From NCBI GenBank assembly GCA_002964805.2, contig PUDQ02000009.1:310001-374000 (forward strand): DNA of 64,000 nt, in the 5' to 3' direction. Origin of the DNA: Trametes villosa. Its lineage: Eukaryota; Basidiomycota; Agaricomycetes; Polyporales; Polyporaceae. Made by a program: the position numbers and the translations under genes. The notes beneath the pieces were generated by a model. That model had not been told where the DNA came from, made no database searches, and was given only the letters and a program-made list of their open reading frames with translations. Of this stretch, positions 54,662-64,000 are shown one piece after another; positions within the stretch are counted from its first letter, which is position 1; each line of letters opens with the position of its first letter.

Positions 54662-55354
54662 CGTCTGGATTAATCACGATTCCCCGAGCTCTGGGACGAT
54701 CTGTATCGCCGTAGTAGCCGCTACCGTGCACACTCCATGCGCTCGTCAATGTGCGGTAAGAGGGGAACTCGCCCAGACCTCTGGAGGGCGCGAGCGTGGC
54801 TGGCCTCAACGCCGTCACGATGATGAAGTTCTATGTCGCCTAGAAAAATGCACGGACGATGCATAATACTGGACTCCGTCCGGTCTCCTTCATTCCTGCG
54901 GACACAGTGCCGTAGATAGGCGGTATAGTTCAGAATACCAAGTACTAGTCGAAGGACGAGGAGAAAGAGGAAGAGGACTCGGAGTCGGAGCCTCTCTCAG
55001 TTCGAACTCCCGGCCCATGATTTTAGCGCTCATTTTTGAGCGCCTGGACCCCCATGGGCGCCCGCCACCTAGTGCTTGAAGCTCGCCTGCGACCGACCTG
55101 CGACAGCTTTCATACGGTCATTTAGTTCTGCTTGCAACTCAGTGAGTGACTGAATAACTCGACCGTGAACGCCTGCGGGCTCACGTTGCGAGGTTTTTAG
55201 GTCAACTTGGTCAAAAGCTCAGTCTCTTCTCTCCGGTATTCGTGCTTTCTTGAAAAATCGGTACGCAGCCCAATCAGCCCCTACTCCGGGCCTTCGACAA
55301 TGCAGCTGATGCTGACAGGGTAACGCTACTACGGATCAGAGCAAATTTGACGCA
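54662..55354. other. Intergenic between F-box genes 3 and 4, with a hairpin
   Basis: No gene supported in about 0.7 kb. A perfect 7-bp stem with a 4-nt loop (GCGCTCA-TTTT-TGAGCGC) lies at about 55025-55042, and pentamers related to CCTGCGAC repeat nearby. Confidence 0.4.
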
Positions 55355-57064
55355 ATGCAGATTGCTTTGCCAGCTAATTTGCAGGGCATGTCTCGGGACC
55401 AACTGTTTCTGCGCATGAACAAGCTACAGCGGGAACTTTTGGACGTAGCGCGCCTCATCAATGCAACGGCACCAATCCATCGTCTTCCAGACGAAACTCT
55501 CGTAGAAATCTTCCTCTTCTTCCTCGCCCCCGCACGCGTCGGAAAGCTTGGACAGTGGCGAGAGCGTCCGCAGGATATAGAAAAGCGCTTCCCGGTCCTC
55601 CTGGGCATCTGCGCCCGCTGGCGGTCGGTGGTGTGCTCTACAGCGCAGTTCTGGCGCCGAATCAGCGTCAGCAAAGGACACGAATGGCTCTCGTTGTCAC
55701 TTTCCCGCTGCTCAAGCGCCCCAGCGGATGTCGGCATCCAGGGGCCGTTCGTATCCCCGCACATATCCTCCGTCCTGCCTCAATACAGCCATCTCCTACG
55801 ATCGATACACGCGACGGAACTCAGACGCTCGATGGTACTGCTGCTCGCCGACCTACTCAAACAATCTGTGCTGCCTGTACTGGAGTCCCTGACTCTTGCG
55901 AACGACTCTGATCCGGGCCTTTGTGACATTGAACTCCGCGCAGAATCACTCCCTCGTCTCCGCTCACTGCTCCTTACCGGTTTCGTTCTGCCTCTCCAAA
56001 CCCCGATCTACTCGAAACTTCGTCTCCTGTTCATCCATCGATGCCGCTGGTCCCTCTCGATTCACGGCCTGCTAGACACCCTTGAAGGTGCACCAAATTT
56101 GCAGCACATCATGATCGAGAACTGTGACTTCCTCCTCATCCCACCCGACGACGACGAAAACCCGGAATCCTCTTCAATTCGGCGTCATCCTCTTCTGCTG
56201 AGGCACGTTACGGAATTCGAATTATCTCGCCATTCATCCACTACCACGCAGTACATACTCTCCTTCCTACGTCTACCATCGACGGCGACGATCCGGATCG
56301 ATGCCGTAGCCGAGGGCGTCGACCCCGAGTGGAGCCCCCCTCTATTGGTCCTGGCTCTCCCTACCAATACGCCCGCTGTGCTCCCTGCGCTCAAGACGGC
56401 GACGTCTGTGTCCATTGGCACGGGCCCGTACGGCATCTCGTACCAGCTGCATGCCTCTGGCAACGGGTGCGATCTCACGCTACTGCTCTCTTGCCATTCG
56501 ATCAACCTGAGGATCAAATGGGAGACGTGCCTCCGCACCGCCCTCGCCGACTTCCGCGCGCTCTTCAACGATGCGCCCGTCTCGAAGCTCACCGTCGTCG
56601 GCGACCACGAATACCTCGCGTTTTCGGATTGGGCGGACGTCTTCACCCACTCCCCGCACCTGGAAGAGCTCGTCATCGGGGGGCAAGGATACACCGAGCC
56701 GATGTGGCACGGCCTGCACACCGCCTCGTGCGATGCGGTCGCCGCGTCAGGGGCGGTCGAAGCCCTCTGCTGCCCGCGGCTGAAGTGCATCCGGACGGAC
56801 CGGGAGAACATGGACCTCATGGGGTCCCGCGAGCTCTTCGACAGCGCGGTCGCCGCGCTTCGTTTCCGCGCCCAACACGCGGGGCGCCTGGAAAAGCTCG
56901 TGCTTAGCCTTCGGCACGTCGACCATGGGGATGATGCGTATGAGGCGCTGTCGGAACGGTACGGGGGGGAGTTGCGATCCCTGGTTTCGTCGCTGGAATA
57001 TTTTAGCAGCGGGCGAGGGCCGCTTGAGGACGGTCAGGGAGACCCAGATGACTTGATGTGGTAG
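55355..57064 (+). CDS. F-box/LRR-type protein 4
   Basis: A single exon of 569 residues. A short coil (LFLRMNKLQRELLDVARLIN) precedes the F-box APIHRLPDETLVEIFLFFLA, then FPVLLGICARWRSVVCSTAQ and FWRRISV. This coil plus F-box order is the standard agaricomycete layout. LRR-like parts: VLESLTLANDSD, LPRLRSLLLTGFVL, NLQHIMIENCDFL, HLEELVIGGQG, RLEKLVLSLRHVD. The C-terminal half is richer in GC3 than the N-terminal half. Predicted Skp1-binding substrate receptor. Less similar to F-box proteins 1 and 2 than they are to each other. Confidence 0.8.
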   Translation: MQIALPANLQGMSRDQLFLRMNKLQRELLDVARLINATAPIHRLPDETLVEIFLFFLAPARVGKLGQWRERPQDIEKRFPVLLGICARWRSVVCSTAQFWRRISVSKGHEWLSLSLSRCSSAPADVGIQGPFVSPHISSVLPQYSHLLRSIHATELRRSMVLLLADLLKQSVLPVLESLTLANDSDPGLCDIELRAESLPRLRSLLLTGFVLPLQTPIYSKLRLLFIHRCRWSLSIHGLLDTLEGAPNLQHIMIENCDFLLIPPDDDENPESSSIRRHPLLLRHVTEFELSRHSSTTTQYILSFLRLPSTATIRIDAVAEGVDPEWSPPLLVLALPTNTPAVLPALKTATSVSIGTGPYGISYQLHASGNGCDLTLLLSCHSINLRIKWETCLRTALADFRALFNDAPVSKLTVVGDHEYLAFSDWADVFTHSPHLEELVIGGQGYTEPMWHGLHTASCDAVAASGAVEALCCPRLKCIRTDRENMDLMGSRELFDSAVAALRFRAQHAGRLEKLVLSLRHVDHGDDAYEALSERYGGELRSLVSSLEYFSSGRGPLEDGQGDPDDLMW

Positions 57065-57645
57065 AGTTCTTGTGCAAAAGCGAATGTAGACGGCTCGAGG
57101 TGTGTTCTATCTTGTTAGCGTGGTTTCTCTCATGCTGACGTTCGCGCAGTGATATACAATGGCCATAGCGCTTCTGTGTTCTTGATACCACTCGGTATTC
57201 TACGAAGCTCCCCAACACCTGGCCCACATTAGGGGGTATATCTACGTCATGACATGAACCGGTAGGATTTCTTCGAAAATGTACGCGATTGAAGCCCGTA
57301 TATCGCCTATCCCCTTTGTAGCATTTCTAGCGCAAGCCGCGTCGGACCGGGCCTGCCGTCGCATATTCGTGCGAGTTGTAGAGCGCCACTGCCGTCACAC
57401 TGCTTATCTTTGCCATCATCCGCGAGTCAACCGCGCTTCTCTCTCCTTCCTCCACAACATCAGTAGCAAACCCTGGTTTACGCCTCACGACAGGACTAAA
57501 ACTACAAAAGTTTCCGAATCCGTACGTCGTACCCAGGAACGTACCGGCTGCTTCGTAGTCAAGCGGTACGCTCCCAGATCGCGCACGTCACCATTCATAC
57601 TCATTGGGTTCGTAGCGCGTCCATTCATGCCAAAGGTCCAGGAGG
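57065..57645. other. Intergenic between F-box genes 4 and 5
   Basis: About 580 bp. Open frames exist on both strands at 57.28-57.78 kb without motifs. Taken as promoter of the next gene. Confidence 0.3.
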
Positions 57646-59491
57646 ATGGACGTCGGAATCTCTGATTTGGATACATTCGCACTCGTAAGTCTATCCTAAA
57701 CCAATGCGCCGGAGATTGTCTCATGAATTTCTGTAGGAGGACCGGCGGAGAGACACATTCGAAGCTCGCGAGGGGGATCACCAGGAACGTCTGGACCTCT
57801 CAACCCCGCTCAACGCAGTTTCCCGCATCAATCGAATCCCCGTCGAACTCCTAGCAGAGATCTTGAAGCACGTGCAGAACGATGACGATATTGTACGGTG
57901 GCTGGACGTACTGCTCGTCTGTAAGCACTGGTACGCAGTCGCTGCGGGGGCCCCAACGTTGTGGCAGCGCCTCATGGTTGATAAGTCGACCAACCTCCTG
58001 TGTACTGGCCTGGCCCGTTCCGGGTGCATGGAGCTGGAGTTGTATCACGCCGGCTACTACCCATTCCGTCTCCTTTCCCAGTTCGTACGCCTTGTCGAGC
58101 CTCATTGCAATCGACTCCGCGGTCTCAGAGTGGGAAGAATCCCTCTCCTGCGGGTCCCCGACCTCGTCAACCTGATGGCAAACACTATGCCCGCGCTGCG
58201 TCATTTCCAGGCTTCCCTCTATCAGGGTTCTGACACCCGCGGCCAAACTCCCCTCGACCTCTCCCCGGATCGATTCCCAAAGCTACAAGAGCTCGACGTG
58301 TTCAACATTTATATTTGCGACGACATCGACATAATCCCGCAGCTCAAGGTACTCAAGTTCGACTACGACACCGATCCTGAGCCTTCACTTGCGAACTTTA
58401 TTAACACCCTCCGCTGTCTAAGGGATGTTGAAGAGCTCGCTTTGGGCTCAGGAATCACGCTCTGGGACGACTTCGAGGGTCTTCCGACGGGCCATCCAGC
58501 AGTTGTTGGGGCTACTAGCCGGGTGACGCTGCAGAAATTACGGACCTTTGATCTCGATGACATGAGCGGCCTACTCATCAAGCTAATCCTCTCTGAGTTC
58601 GTCATACCTCGCACCGCTACTGTGTCCATCTCCCGATCTCTCACAGCCGACGATGAAGATAGAGAGGCCGGAACGTCTCTAAGGGCCGTTATCCCTAACG
58701 ACAGAAGCTGTCTACCCATCCTCTCTGACGTCGTTAAAGCGCACATCGTGTCGACCCTTGAGCTTCATGAGCTCTGGTGCTCCCCGGTAGAGGGCATGCG
58801 CCACGCCGAAGATTCAAACTCCAATCCGTCTCTCGAGCTTTGGCAGGCTATACCCGACATGGGCCCCGGTTTTGGCGATTTTCCTGATTGGCAGGACCTC
58901 TTCGACATCCTCCGGGACTCCCCCCTCCAAACCTTGTTCGTGGAGACGGGGATCAACGAGATTGCCAAGGTTGACTGGCGTGGCATCTTAGCTGTCTACC
59001 CCGCACTGCGCCGTTTGGATATCACCACGGATTCGGGCGAATTCTTCATACCCGAATTCGAGCCTGGTGTCTTCGACGCCATCTTCTCTGCACTGAACCC
59101 TGAGTTTGGGTCGTCGACGGATGACCAACGTGGCTCGGCAGCTTTTGGCCCCGAGGTAGACTGTCCTGGCTCGCTCGCCACTGCCCCGGTCCTCTGCCCT
59201 CAGCTCCGCCATCTGGCTTTGCACGTCCAAGGACCGCTGGCAAGTCATGCGGTAGTCCTGAAGTCCATCGTAGCATGCTTGGAGAATAGGAGGAGGAGGG
59301 GCATGGCAGCGGAGCTCGATCACTGGGTCCTGGAGGAGCTCGAGCTCGAGCTGGTGGGTCGAGATGATGAAGAGGCCTGGCCTTCTGTGCGGGCGGCCTA
59401 CGAGGACAGCCTAAAGACGCTGGTCAAGTCCGTCACCTACAACTACAGGTCTCAGGATGAGGATTTCAAGTTGAAGCGTGGTGATTACTGA
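57646..59491 (+). CDS. F-box/LRR-type protein 5
   Basis: Two exons: 57646-57684 (MDVGISDLDTFAL) and 57737-59491, separated by a 52-nt GT-AG intron, giving 597 residues. Without the first exon the F-box would lack its start. The joined N-terminus reads through a charged coil (RRRDTFEAREGDHQERLDL) into SRINRIPVELLAEILKHVQN and WLDVLLVCKHWYAVAAGAPT, LWQRLMV. LRR-like segments include RLRGLRVGRIPLL, KLQELDVFNIYI, DVEELALGSG. The C-terminal FDILRDSPLQTLFVETG and WRGILAVYPALRRLDITTDS align with the ends of F-box proteins 1 and 2. The last residues are charged (RSQDEDFKLKRGDY). Convergent with the copper amine oxidase gene, 0.2 kb apart. Confidence 0.82.
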
Positions 59492-59719
59492 TGATAGGTA
59501 AGGGCTTGGGGAGCCGCGCCGTTTGATACTCCATTTTCGCGCTAATCCCCACCAGTAGTTCTTCCCCTCAACATTGTACCTCCTCGGCCTCGTACGGACT
59601 CTCAAGCACACTCTCGGTGTACACGACACAGTATTCGGTCCATCAGTTTGGGATGATATATTGTACAGTGTTTAGAAGTGCGTAGTCCTACAAATTCCGA
59701 TGACCCCCGTGTCGGTTCT

Positions 59720-62506
59720 TCAGTGTTCGCAGCAAGCGCCTCCAGTCGTAGCATTCGAAGACTCCGGGAAAGCCGGGCAGCTCTTGGAGTCGTTCGCGCC
59801 GGGGACGTCCATGCTCGGATTCTCCTTGAAGAAGTTCGTCGGCCTGAACACAAGCCGCAGGTGCTCGGCGGGCATGACGGGCCAGTCCTCCGGCCGAGGG
59901 ATGTGCGTGATACCTGCGCGAACCGCTCGGTCAAAACGCGCCCGAGACGACATAGCAGAACATCGACGCACCCATAGTCACGAACACCAACAGATCCTCC
60001 TCCAGCAGGCTCTCGTCGCCCGACGCCCACGACGGGAGCGCGTCCTCGGGCGTGTCGCGCGTCTGCGGCACGTACTTGCCCGACGGCCACATGCGGCTCC
60101 CCTTCGCGCCCTCGACGTCGCGCACGACCCACAGCGGCTTGCGCGCGAACGGCGCGCGCTTCTCGACGACGCTCCCCGCGAGCGCCATCAGCGGCGCGCC
60201 CGCGCCCTTGCCCATGATCGTGTACCCCGCCGTGCGCTTCGACGCGGGGTGGATCCGCTTCGGGTTCACGATCGCCCACCGCCGGTCCGTCGCGTAGTCG
60301 TACTCGCGCGCGCCGTCCGCTGCCGTCGCGATCGGCGTCGTGCGCGCGATGAACGCGTTCCCGACGTGGTTCGCTGCGGAGCCGGTGGGCGCGGCGGGCA
60401 GCGGGAGGATGTCGGTCTCGACGACGGAGTTCTGCAGGCCGTCGACCATGGGGTCGACGCGCATCGAGAAGATGTGCTGGTGGTAGTGCGCGTTGATACC
60501 AGGCGCGAGCGTCGTCCCGAAGGGGCTGTTAGGCTCGTCCTCGCCCTGGACGTACACCTGTAGGATGCCGGTGAGGCGGATCTCGACCTCGATGTTACCG
60601 TCCTGGTAGAACATGTAGTTGAAGATGTACTCTGCGCGGAACGTTTAGCACACATCGGCGGCCACGTTACGCTCGCGTCCGCTCACCGTAGTTCGCGAGC
60701 GTGCAGATCTGCTGAATGACGAGCCGGCGGCTGCGCACGGCCTGAGCGCGACCACCAACACGGAAGTCGGTGTGTTTCCACAGGAGGCCGGCATCCTCCT
60801 CGTGGATGCAAATGACGTTCTTCACTTCGACGGCCGACCCGTCGTGAGCGACATATGCGCCCGGCTGTAATCGTGTTAGCTGTGCGGTTGTCGTGTAGAC
60901 TAGAGAGCGGACATACCAGATAGTGAATCTGGCCGAGACAGTCGCATCCAAGGGTAAGCTCGTTCGCCATCGTCCCCATACCGTATTCACCGCTGTAACG
61001 TGTGGCAGTTAGACTCCATGAATCATCAAGGACGCTGACTTACACGTCGAACGCGTGTTTCCGGGGATGGGGGTGCTCAGGCGCGCCGTAGGGGACGACC
61101 ATCTCCGACAGGGAGAGGCGGTAGAAGATCGGCCGCACGGTGCCATCGTCGTTGTAGGTGATCGTCGACAGCGCGATGCCCTCGCGGTGGTGGAACGCTA
61201 CGACAAGATCAACACACGCGTGGAGCGCCAGCGATCAGCCTACTCACCGACGTGCATCTTCCACTTCTGCCACTCCAGGACGTTCCCGTCCATCTTGAAG
61301 CTCACGCCCTCGGGCTGGACGACGTGCAGCGGCTTGAGGTCCTCGCGGTACTTGAAGCCCTCCTTCTGCGCGAGCAGGTCCGGCAGGAAGTCGTGCGACG
61401 CCTGCGGCGGGGGGATGCGCTTCCGGTTCGCGGCCTTGAACGAGTCGTCGGACAGCGGCGGGGGCGCGGTGCTCGACGCGGAGAGGTCGACGTTCACGCC
61501 GGCGCTGTCGAAGAGGGACGTCTCGCCCTTCGGCTTGTATGACGGCGGGAAGTCGATGTGGATGACCTTCTTCTCGATCGAGTCTACGACGGGGACGAAG
61601 TCCTGCATTACGAATATCAGCGGAGCTCTCTGCGAGACCATGAAGTACTCACAAGAGGATGGGCGTAGAGGTTCTCGTGGCGGGACCACCGAGCGAACAT
61701 GAGGGCCTGCTGGATACGCTTCTGCGTCGGGAAACGCTCGTCGTAGCCAATCGCCCAGCCATCGGCGTGCAGTTGTTCCGGCTTGACACCTGTGAAGTTG
61801 TTCAGCACGACGTTCCGACGACAGAGAATACTTGAACGTCACTTACCGACTTCTGCAGCGAGCTTAACGACGCGCTCGTCCGCTCGGATGATCTCCTCGC
61901 AGAGTAAGAGCTCCTCGACGGAGATCTGGGGCTGCACTCCTTCGGGCAGCTTGTCGAGAGTGTCGACGACCCAATCCTGTCCGTGCAAAGAGAGAACGAT
62001 GTTGTACGCAGCTCTGTTTGTGAACGTAAGTAAGTGTCGACGGACTAGCACGGCATGTTTACTGACCCCGTCACAGCGTCGACGAACTTTGCACGACAAC
62101 CATCAGCATCTACTGGTATGGAGTGAGGCATTTTCGCGACTCACGTCGACCTCAGCTTTCCGAACGATCTCGCTCGCAGGTTCAGGCTTCTCGCCGCTGA
62201 GGAGCGGGATCTCGAGATATGCGAGGACGGCCTTCTTCGGCGGCGGCAGCAGAGAGCTGGTGATGAACCTGACGGCCTTGATGTCTGTCTTCTCCGCAAC
62301 ATACCGCCGGACGCTATGCGATACCGCGACGATCTGCAAGATCGAGATCAGCTCAGATACGGACCCGCAGATCGGTATCGGGCGCGCGCACTCACCTCCT
62401 CAGGGGTCAACGGGTCCAAAGGGTGCTTGAACGGGGGGACCTTGAGCGGGCCGTCGGCAGTCTTGACCGCGGTCGCGGTGCTGGGTGCGGTCAGGGGTAC
62501 AGACAT
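59720..62506 (-). CDS. Copper amine oxidase (topaquinone-dependent)
   Basis: A minus-strand gene of about ten exons from ATG 62506 (MSVPLTAPSTATAV) to the stop at 59720-59722. Copper amine oxidases convert primary amines to aldehydes with hydrogen peroxide and ammonia. N2/N3 domain pieces (AEVDVS, SLHGQDWVVDTLDKLPEGVQ, LHADGWAIGYDERFP) precede the catalytic beta-sandwich. HHREGIALSTITYNDDG, AFDVGEYGMGTMANELTLGC with CDCLGQIHYL holds the catalytic Asp. Topaquinone is formed from Tyr in CTLANYEY (codon at 60688-60690). Copper ligands are the HxH in NAHYHQHIFSMRVD and the His in GITHIPRPEDWPVMP. The C-terminus ends FPESSNATTGGACCEH with no SKL peroxisomal signal and no signal peptide is visible, so location is open. 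Splice between N-Y and E in the cofactor motif. It may serve nitrogen gain or peroxide supply in wood decay (inference). Confidence 0.88.
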
Positions 62507-63642
62507 GGCTATGTAGCTGGACGATCGCGGTAGATGACGGAGCGTGGGGGTGGGGATGAGATGTGCGTCTAATCGTGAGGGCATTTATACGGAGGCGCTT
62601 CGGGGCTGCTATCGCGCGGACCACGCGACGGAGGCCCGTCCTTCTTGGGGGACAGATAAAAGAGGGGGCGGCAGCGGGGTATAGAATCATGATATCTGCG
62701 GTGTAGAGATAAACGTTGGTGGCACGCCGGCCTAACGGACGAACTGGCGGTTCCCCATGTTCCCTGCGGCGTTACGAGTCTGCAACATTCGCTCAACAAA
62801 CTACTAAAACTTAGCGGGGGATCCCAACATGTCAGTACCAACATCGGTAGCTGCCTGGGTCTTTCTTGGTAGCATCGGCCGGGGCTTACGTTCCGTGAGA
62901 GAAGGTGCGACCTATCGCTGAGCACATGACAGTCACCCCAAGTCCTTGACAGCGGAGTGCCGATACACGATCGAGGTAGAAAGCGATGTTTGTCATTGCT
63001 GAGGTCTAAAGTGTGGAACATATTGATCACGGAGTCGGACGAGTGCGGAGGTCTGAGCGGTCGTCGGCTTGAGTTGCGATTGCTGGACTTGCGAAGACTG
63101 TAATATAGCTCCTTCTAGGCTCTCCGCAGTCGCAGTAGTAGTTCTACCAGGTTCCGTATCCTGGTTCCAGTGTAATGGAGAGATGTCGAACGTGCGCAGA
63201 TTGTAAGATAAAGCGTTCATGAGCGTTGGGAGAAAAGAGCATCGGTTACTTATCGAAGTTAACGCTGCGCGACCGGCCGTTGCCGAGGGCGCCTCTCCTC
63301 TGTAAGCTCGTAAACCAGCCTCACGTTCGGGGGCGGAAGACAATTCCTCTGTGCTATTCTTCAAGTTCACGCTACAGGCTGAGCCAAGTTGGACTACGGC
63401 AAGGCCGGAAAGCGCATGCGTCTACTGTGCGTATACAAGCACCTGAATCTAAGACAGATTTCCATTTTGTTAACTGGCTTGATTCGGCTTGCGGTCTGCA
63501 TAGACGGATTCGCACTTTCCCGGAAAATGATACTACGCCGTTCTAGCAGCTGGGACTCGGAGAGGAGCTGGGACTCGGAGGACTCAGAGATACAGGAGAA
63601 CATAATGTAAGTTATTATGACAGTTACACGCTGAACGTATAG
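62507..63642. other. Divergent intergenic upstream of the edge LRR gene
   Basis: About 1.1 kb containing the amine oxidase promoter. A direct repeat AGCTGGGACTCGGAG occurs twice at 63548-63582. No exon could be joined with confidence to the coding sequence at 63643. Confidence 0.3.
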
Positions 63643-64000
63643 CTGAACAGCGTACCAGCGCGGCTCGATCTCACGGGTATCAACGTCTTCCACAACACCG
63701 GCATCTTCCCGCAGCTGAGGAGCATCAGCATCTCCGAGTGTTTGGGCGATACTGACCCCCCGCTGGGGCCAGCGACGCTCCTGGGAGCCTTGCATTCTAT
63801 GGAGAACGTCGAACAACTCGTGCTGTACCGCGTCGGCGTCAACGACCTCGGCACTCCGCTGTCGTGCGCGAGCCTTGGTACAACTCTCTTACGGAACCTG
63901 CGCACGATCAAGCTCCACGTAGACGACTTACTGCTCAAGAGGATTTTCTCCGTGGTCGCCGTCCCTCCAGAGGCAACCGCGGTGGACTTCGGCGTCCCCG
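63643..64000 (+). CDS. LRR-containing F-box-like protein, partial (runs off the right edge)
   Basis: An open frame from 63643 to the edge encodes about 119 residues with LRR character: FPQLRSISISECLGDTDPPL, LHSMENVEQLVLYRVG, LLRNLRTIKLHVDDLLLKRI and PPEATAVDFG. It closely resembles the LRR part of the F-box family on this window (compare HTPYLRKLVLADIPS-type units and the PRTATVSI-type motif after each helix). An in-frame TAG lies at 63640, so this is an internal exon or a 5'-truncated copy. The only GT-AG intron just upstream (63607-63642) would be 36 nt, short for this organism. The 5' F-box was not found. Confidence 0.55.
   Translation, partial: MNSVPARLDLTGINVFHNTGIFPQLRSISISECLGDTDPPLGPATLLGALHSMENVEQLVLYRVGVNDLGTPLSCASLGTTLLRNLRTIKLHVDDLLLKRIFSVVAVPPEATAVDFGVP

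Overview
The window comes from a filamentous basidiomycete, most likely a wood-decay agaricomycete (Polyporales-like). The genes are split by many short GT-AG introns, usually about 50-100 nt. The DNA is GC- and CpG-rich. The protein set (MON2, SLD3, LTO1, WHI2-type BTB, TOPORS-type RING, MED25-type VWA, copper amine oxidase, F-box/LRR families) is fungal, and the closest remembered matches are agaricomycete. I rebuilt exon structures by hand from splice signals, reading-frame continuity and family knowledge. No alignment was run.

Layout. 0-1.6 kb: two tandem RNase III-fold-like genes, the first cut by the window edge. 2.2-8.7 kb: a 17-exon MON2 Golgi/endosome scaffold. 8.8-9.4 kb: a small ankyrin protein. 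10-12.9 kb: SLD3 (replication initiation), with a 976-nt first intron. 15.5-17.3 kb: a homeodomain factor whose IWFQ motif is a 12-nt microexon. 17.8-21 kb: a TOPORS-like RING ligase with an SR-rich tail. 22-24.3 kb: a GNAT protein and an AlkB-like dioxygenase. 24.7-28.3 kb: a divergent xylulokinase-like protein with a 953-nt intron. 29.1-30.4 kb: an NmrA-like NAD(P)-binding protein. 30.9-33.9 kb: a large disordered protein with a short ordered-looking core. 33.9-39.4 kb: a gene-poor interval with a relic that looks GH16-like. 39.4-42.2 kb: LTO1 and a WHI2-like gene. 43.3-45.7 kb: a MED25-type VWA protein. 47-59.5 kb: five F-box/LRR genes. 59.7-62.5 kb: a copper amine oxidase. 63.6 kb to the end: part of another LRR-like protein.

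Two parts can be distinguished. The left 46 kb is mostly single-copy housekeeping genes (trafficking, replication, ribosome/Fe-S assembly, transcription, ubiquitin). The right 17 kb is an accessory block dominated by divergent F-box paralogs, probably substrate receptors of SCF ubiquitin ligases, beside a secreted or peroxisomal-type amine oxidase. The most notable structural points are the 12-nt homeobox microexon, three introns about ten times the local norm, a compact G1/S-type promoter upstream of SLD3, the loss of the RNase III catalytic signature in a tandem pair, and the F-box cluster. I saw no tRNA, rRNA, CRISPR or intact transposon.
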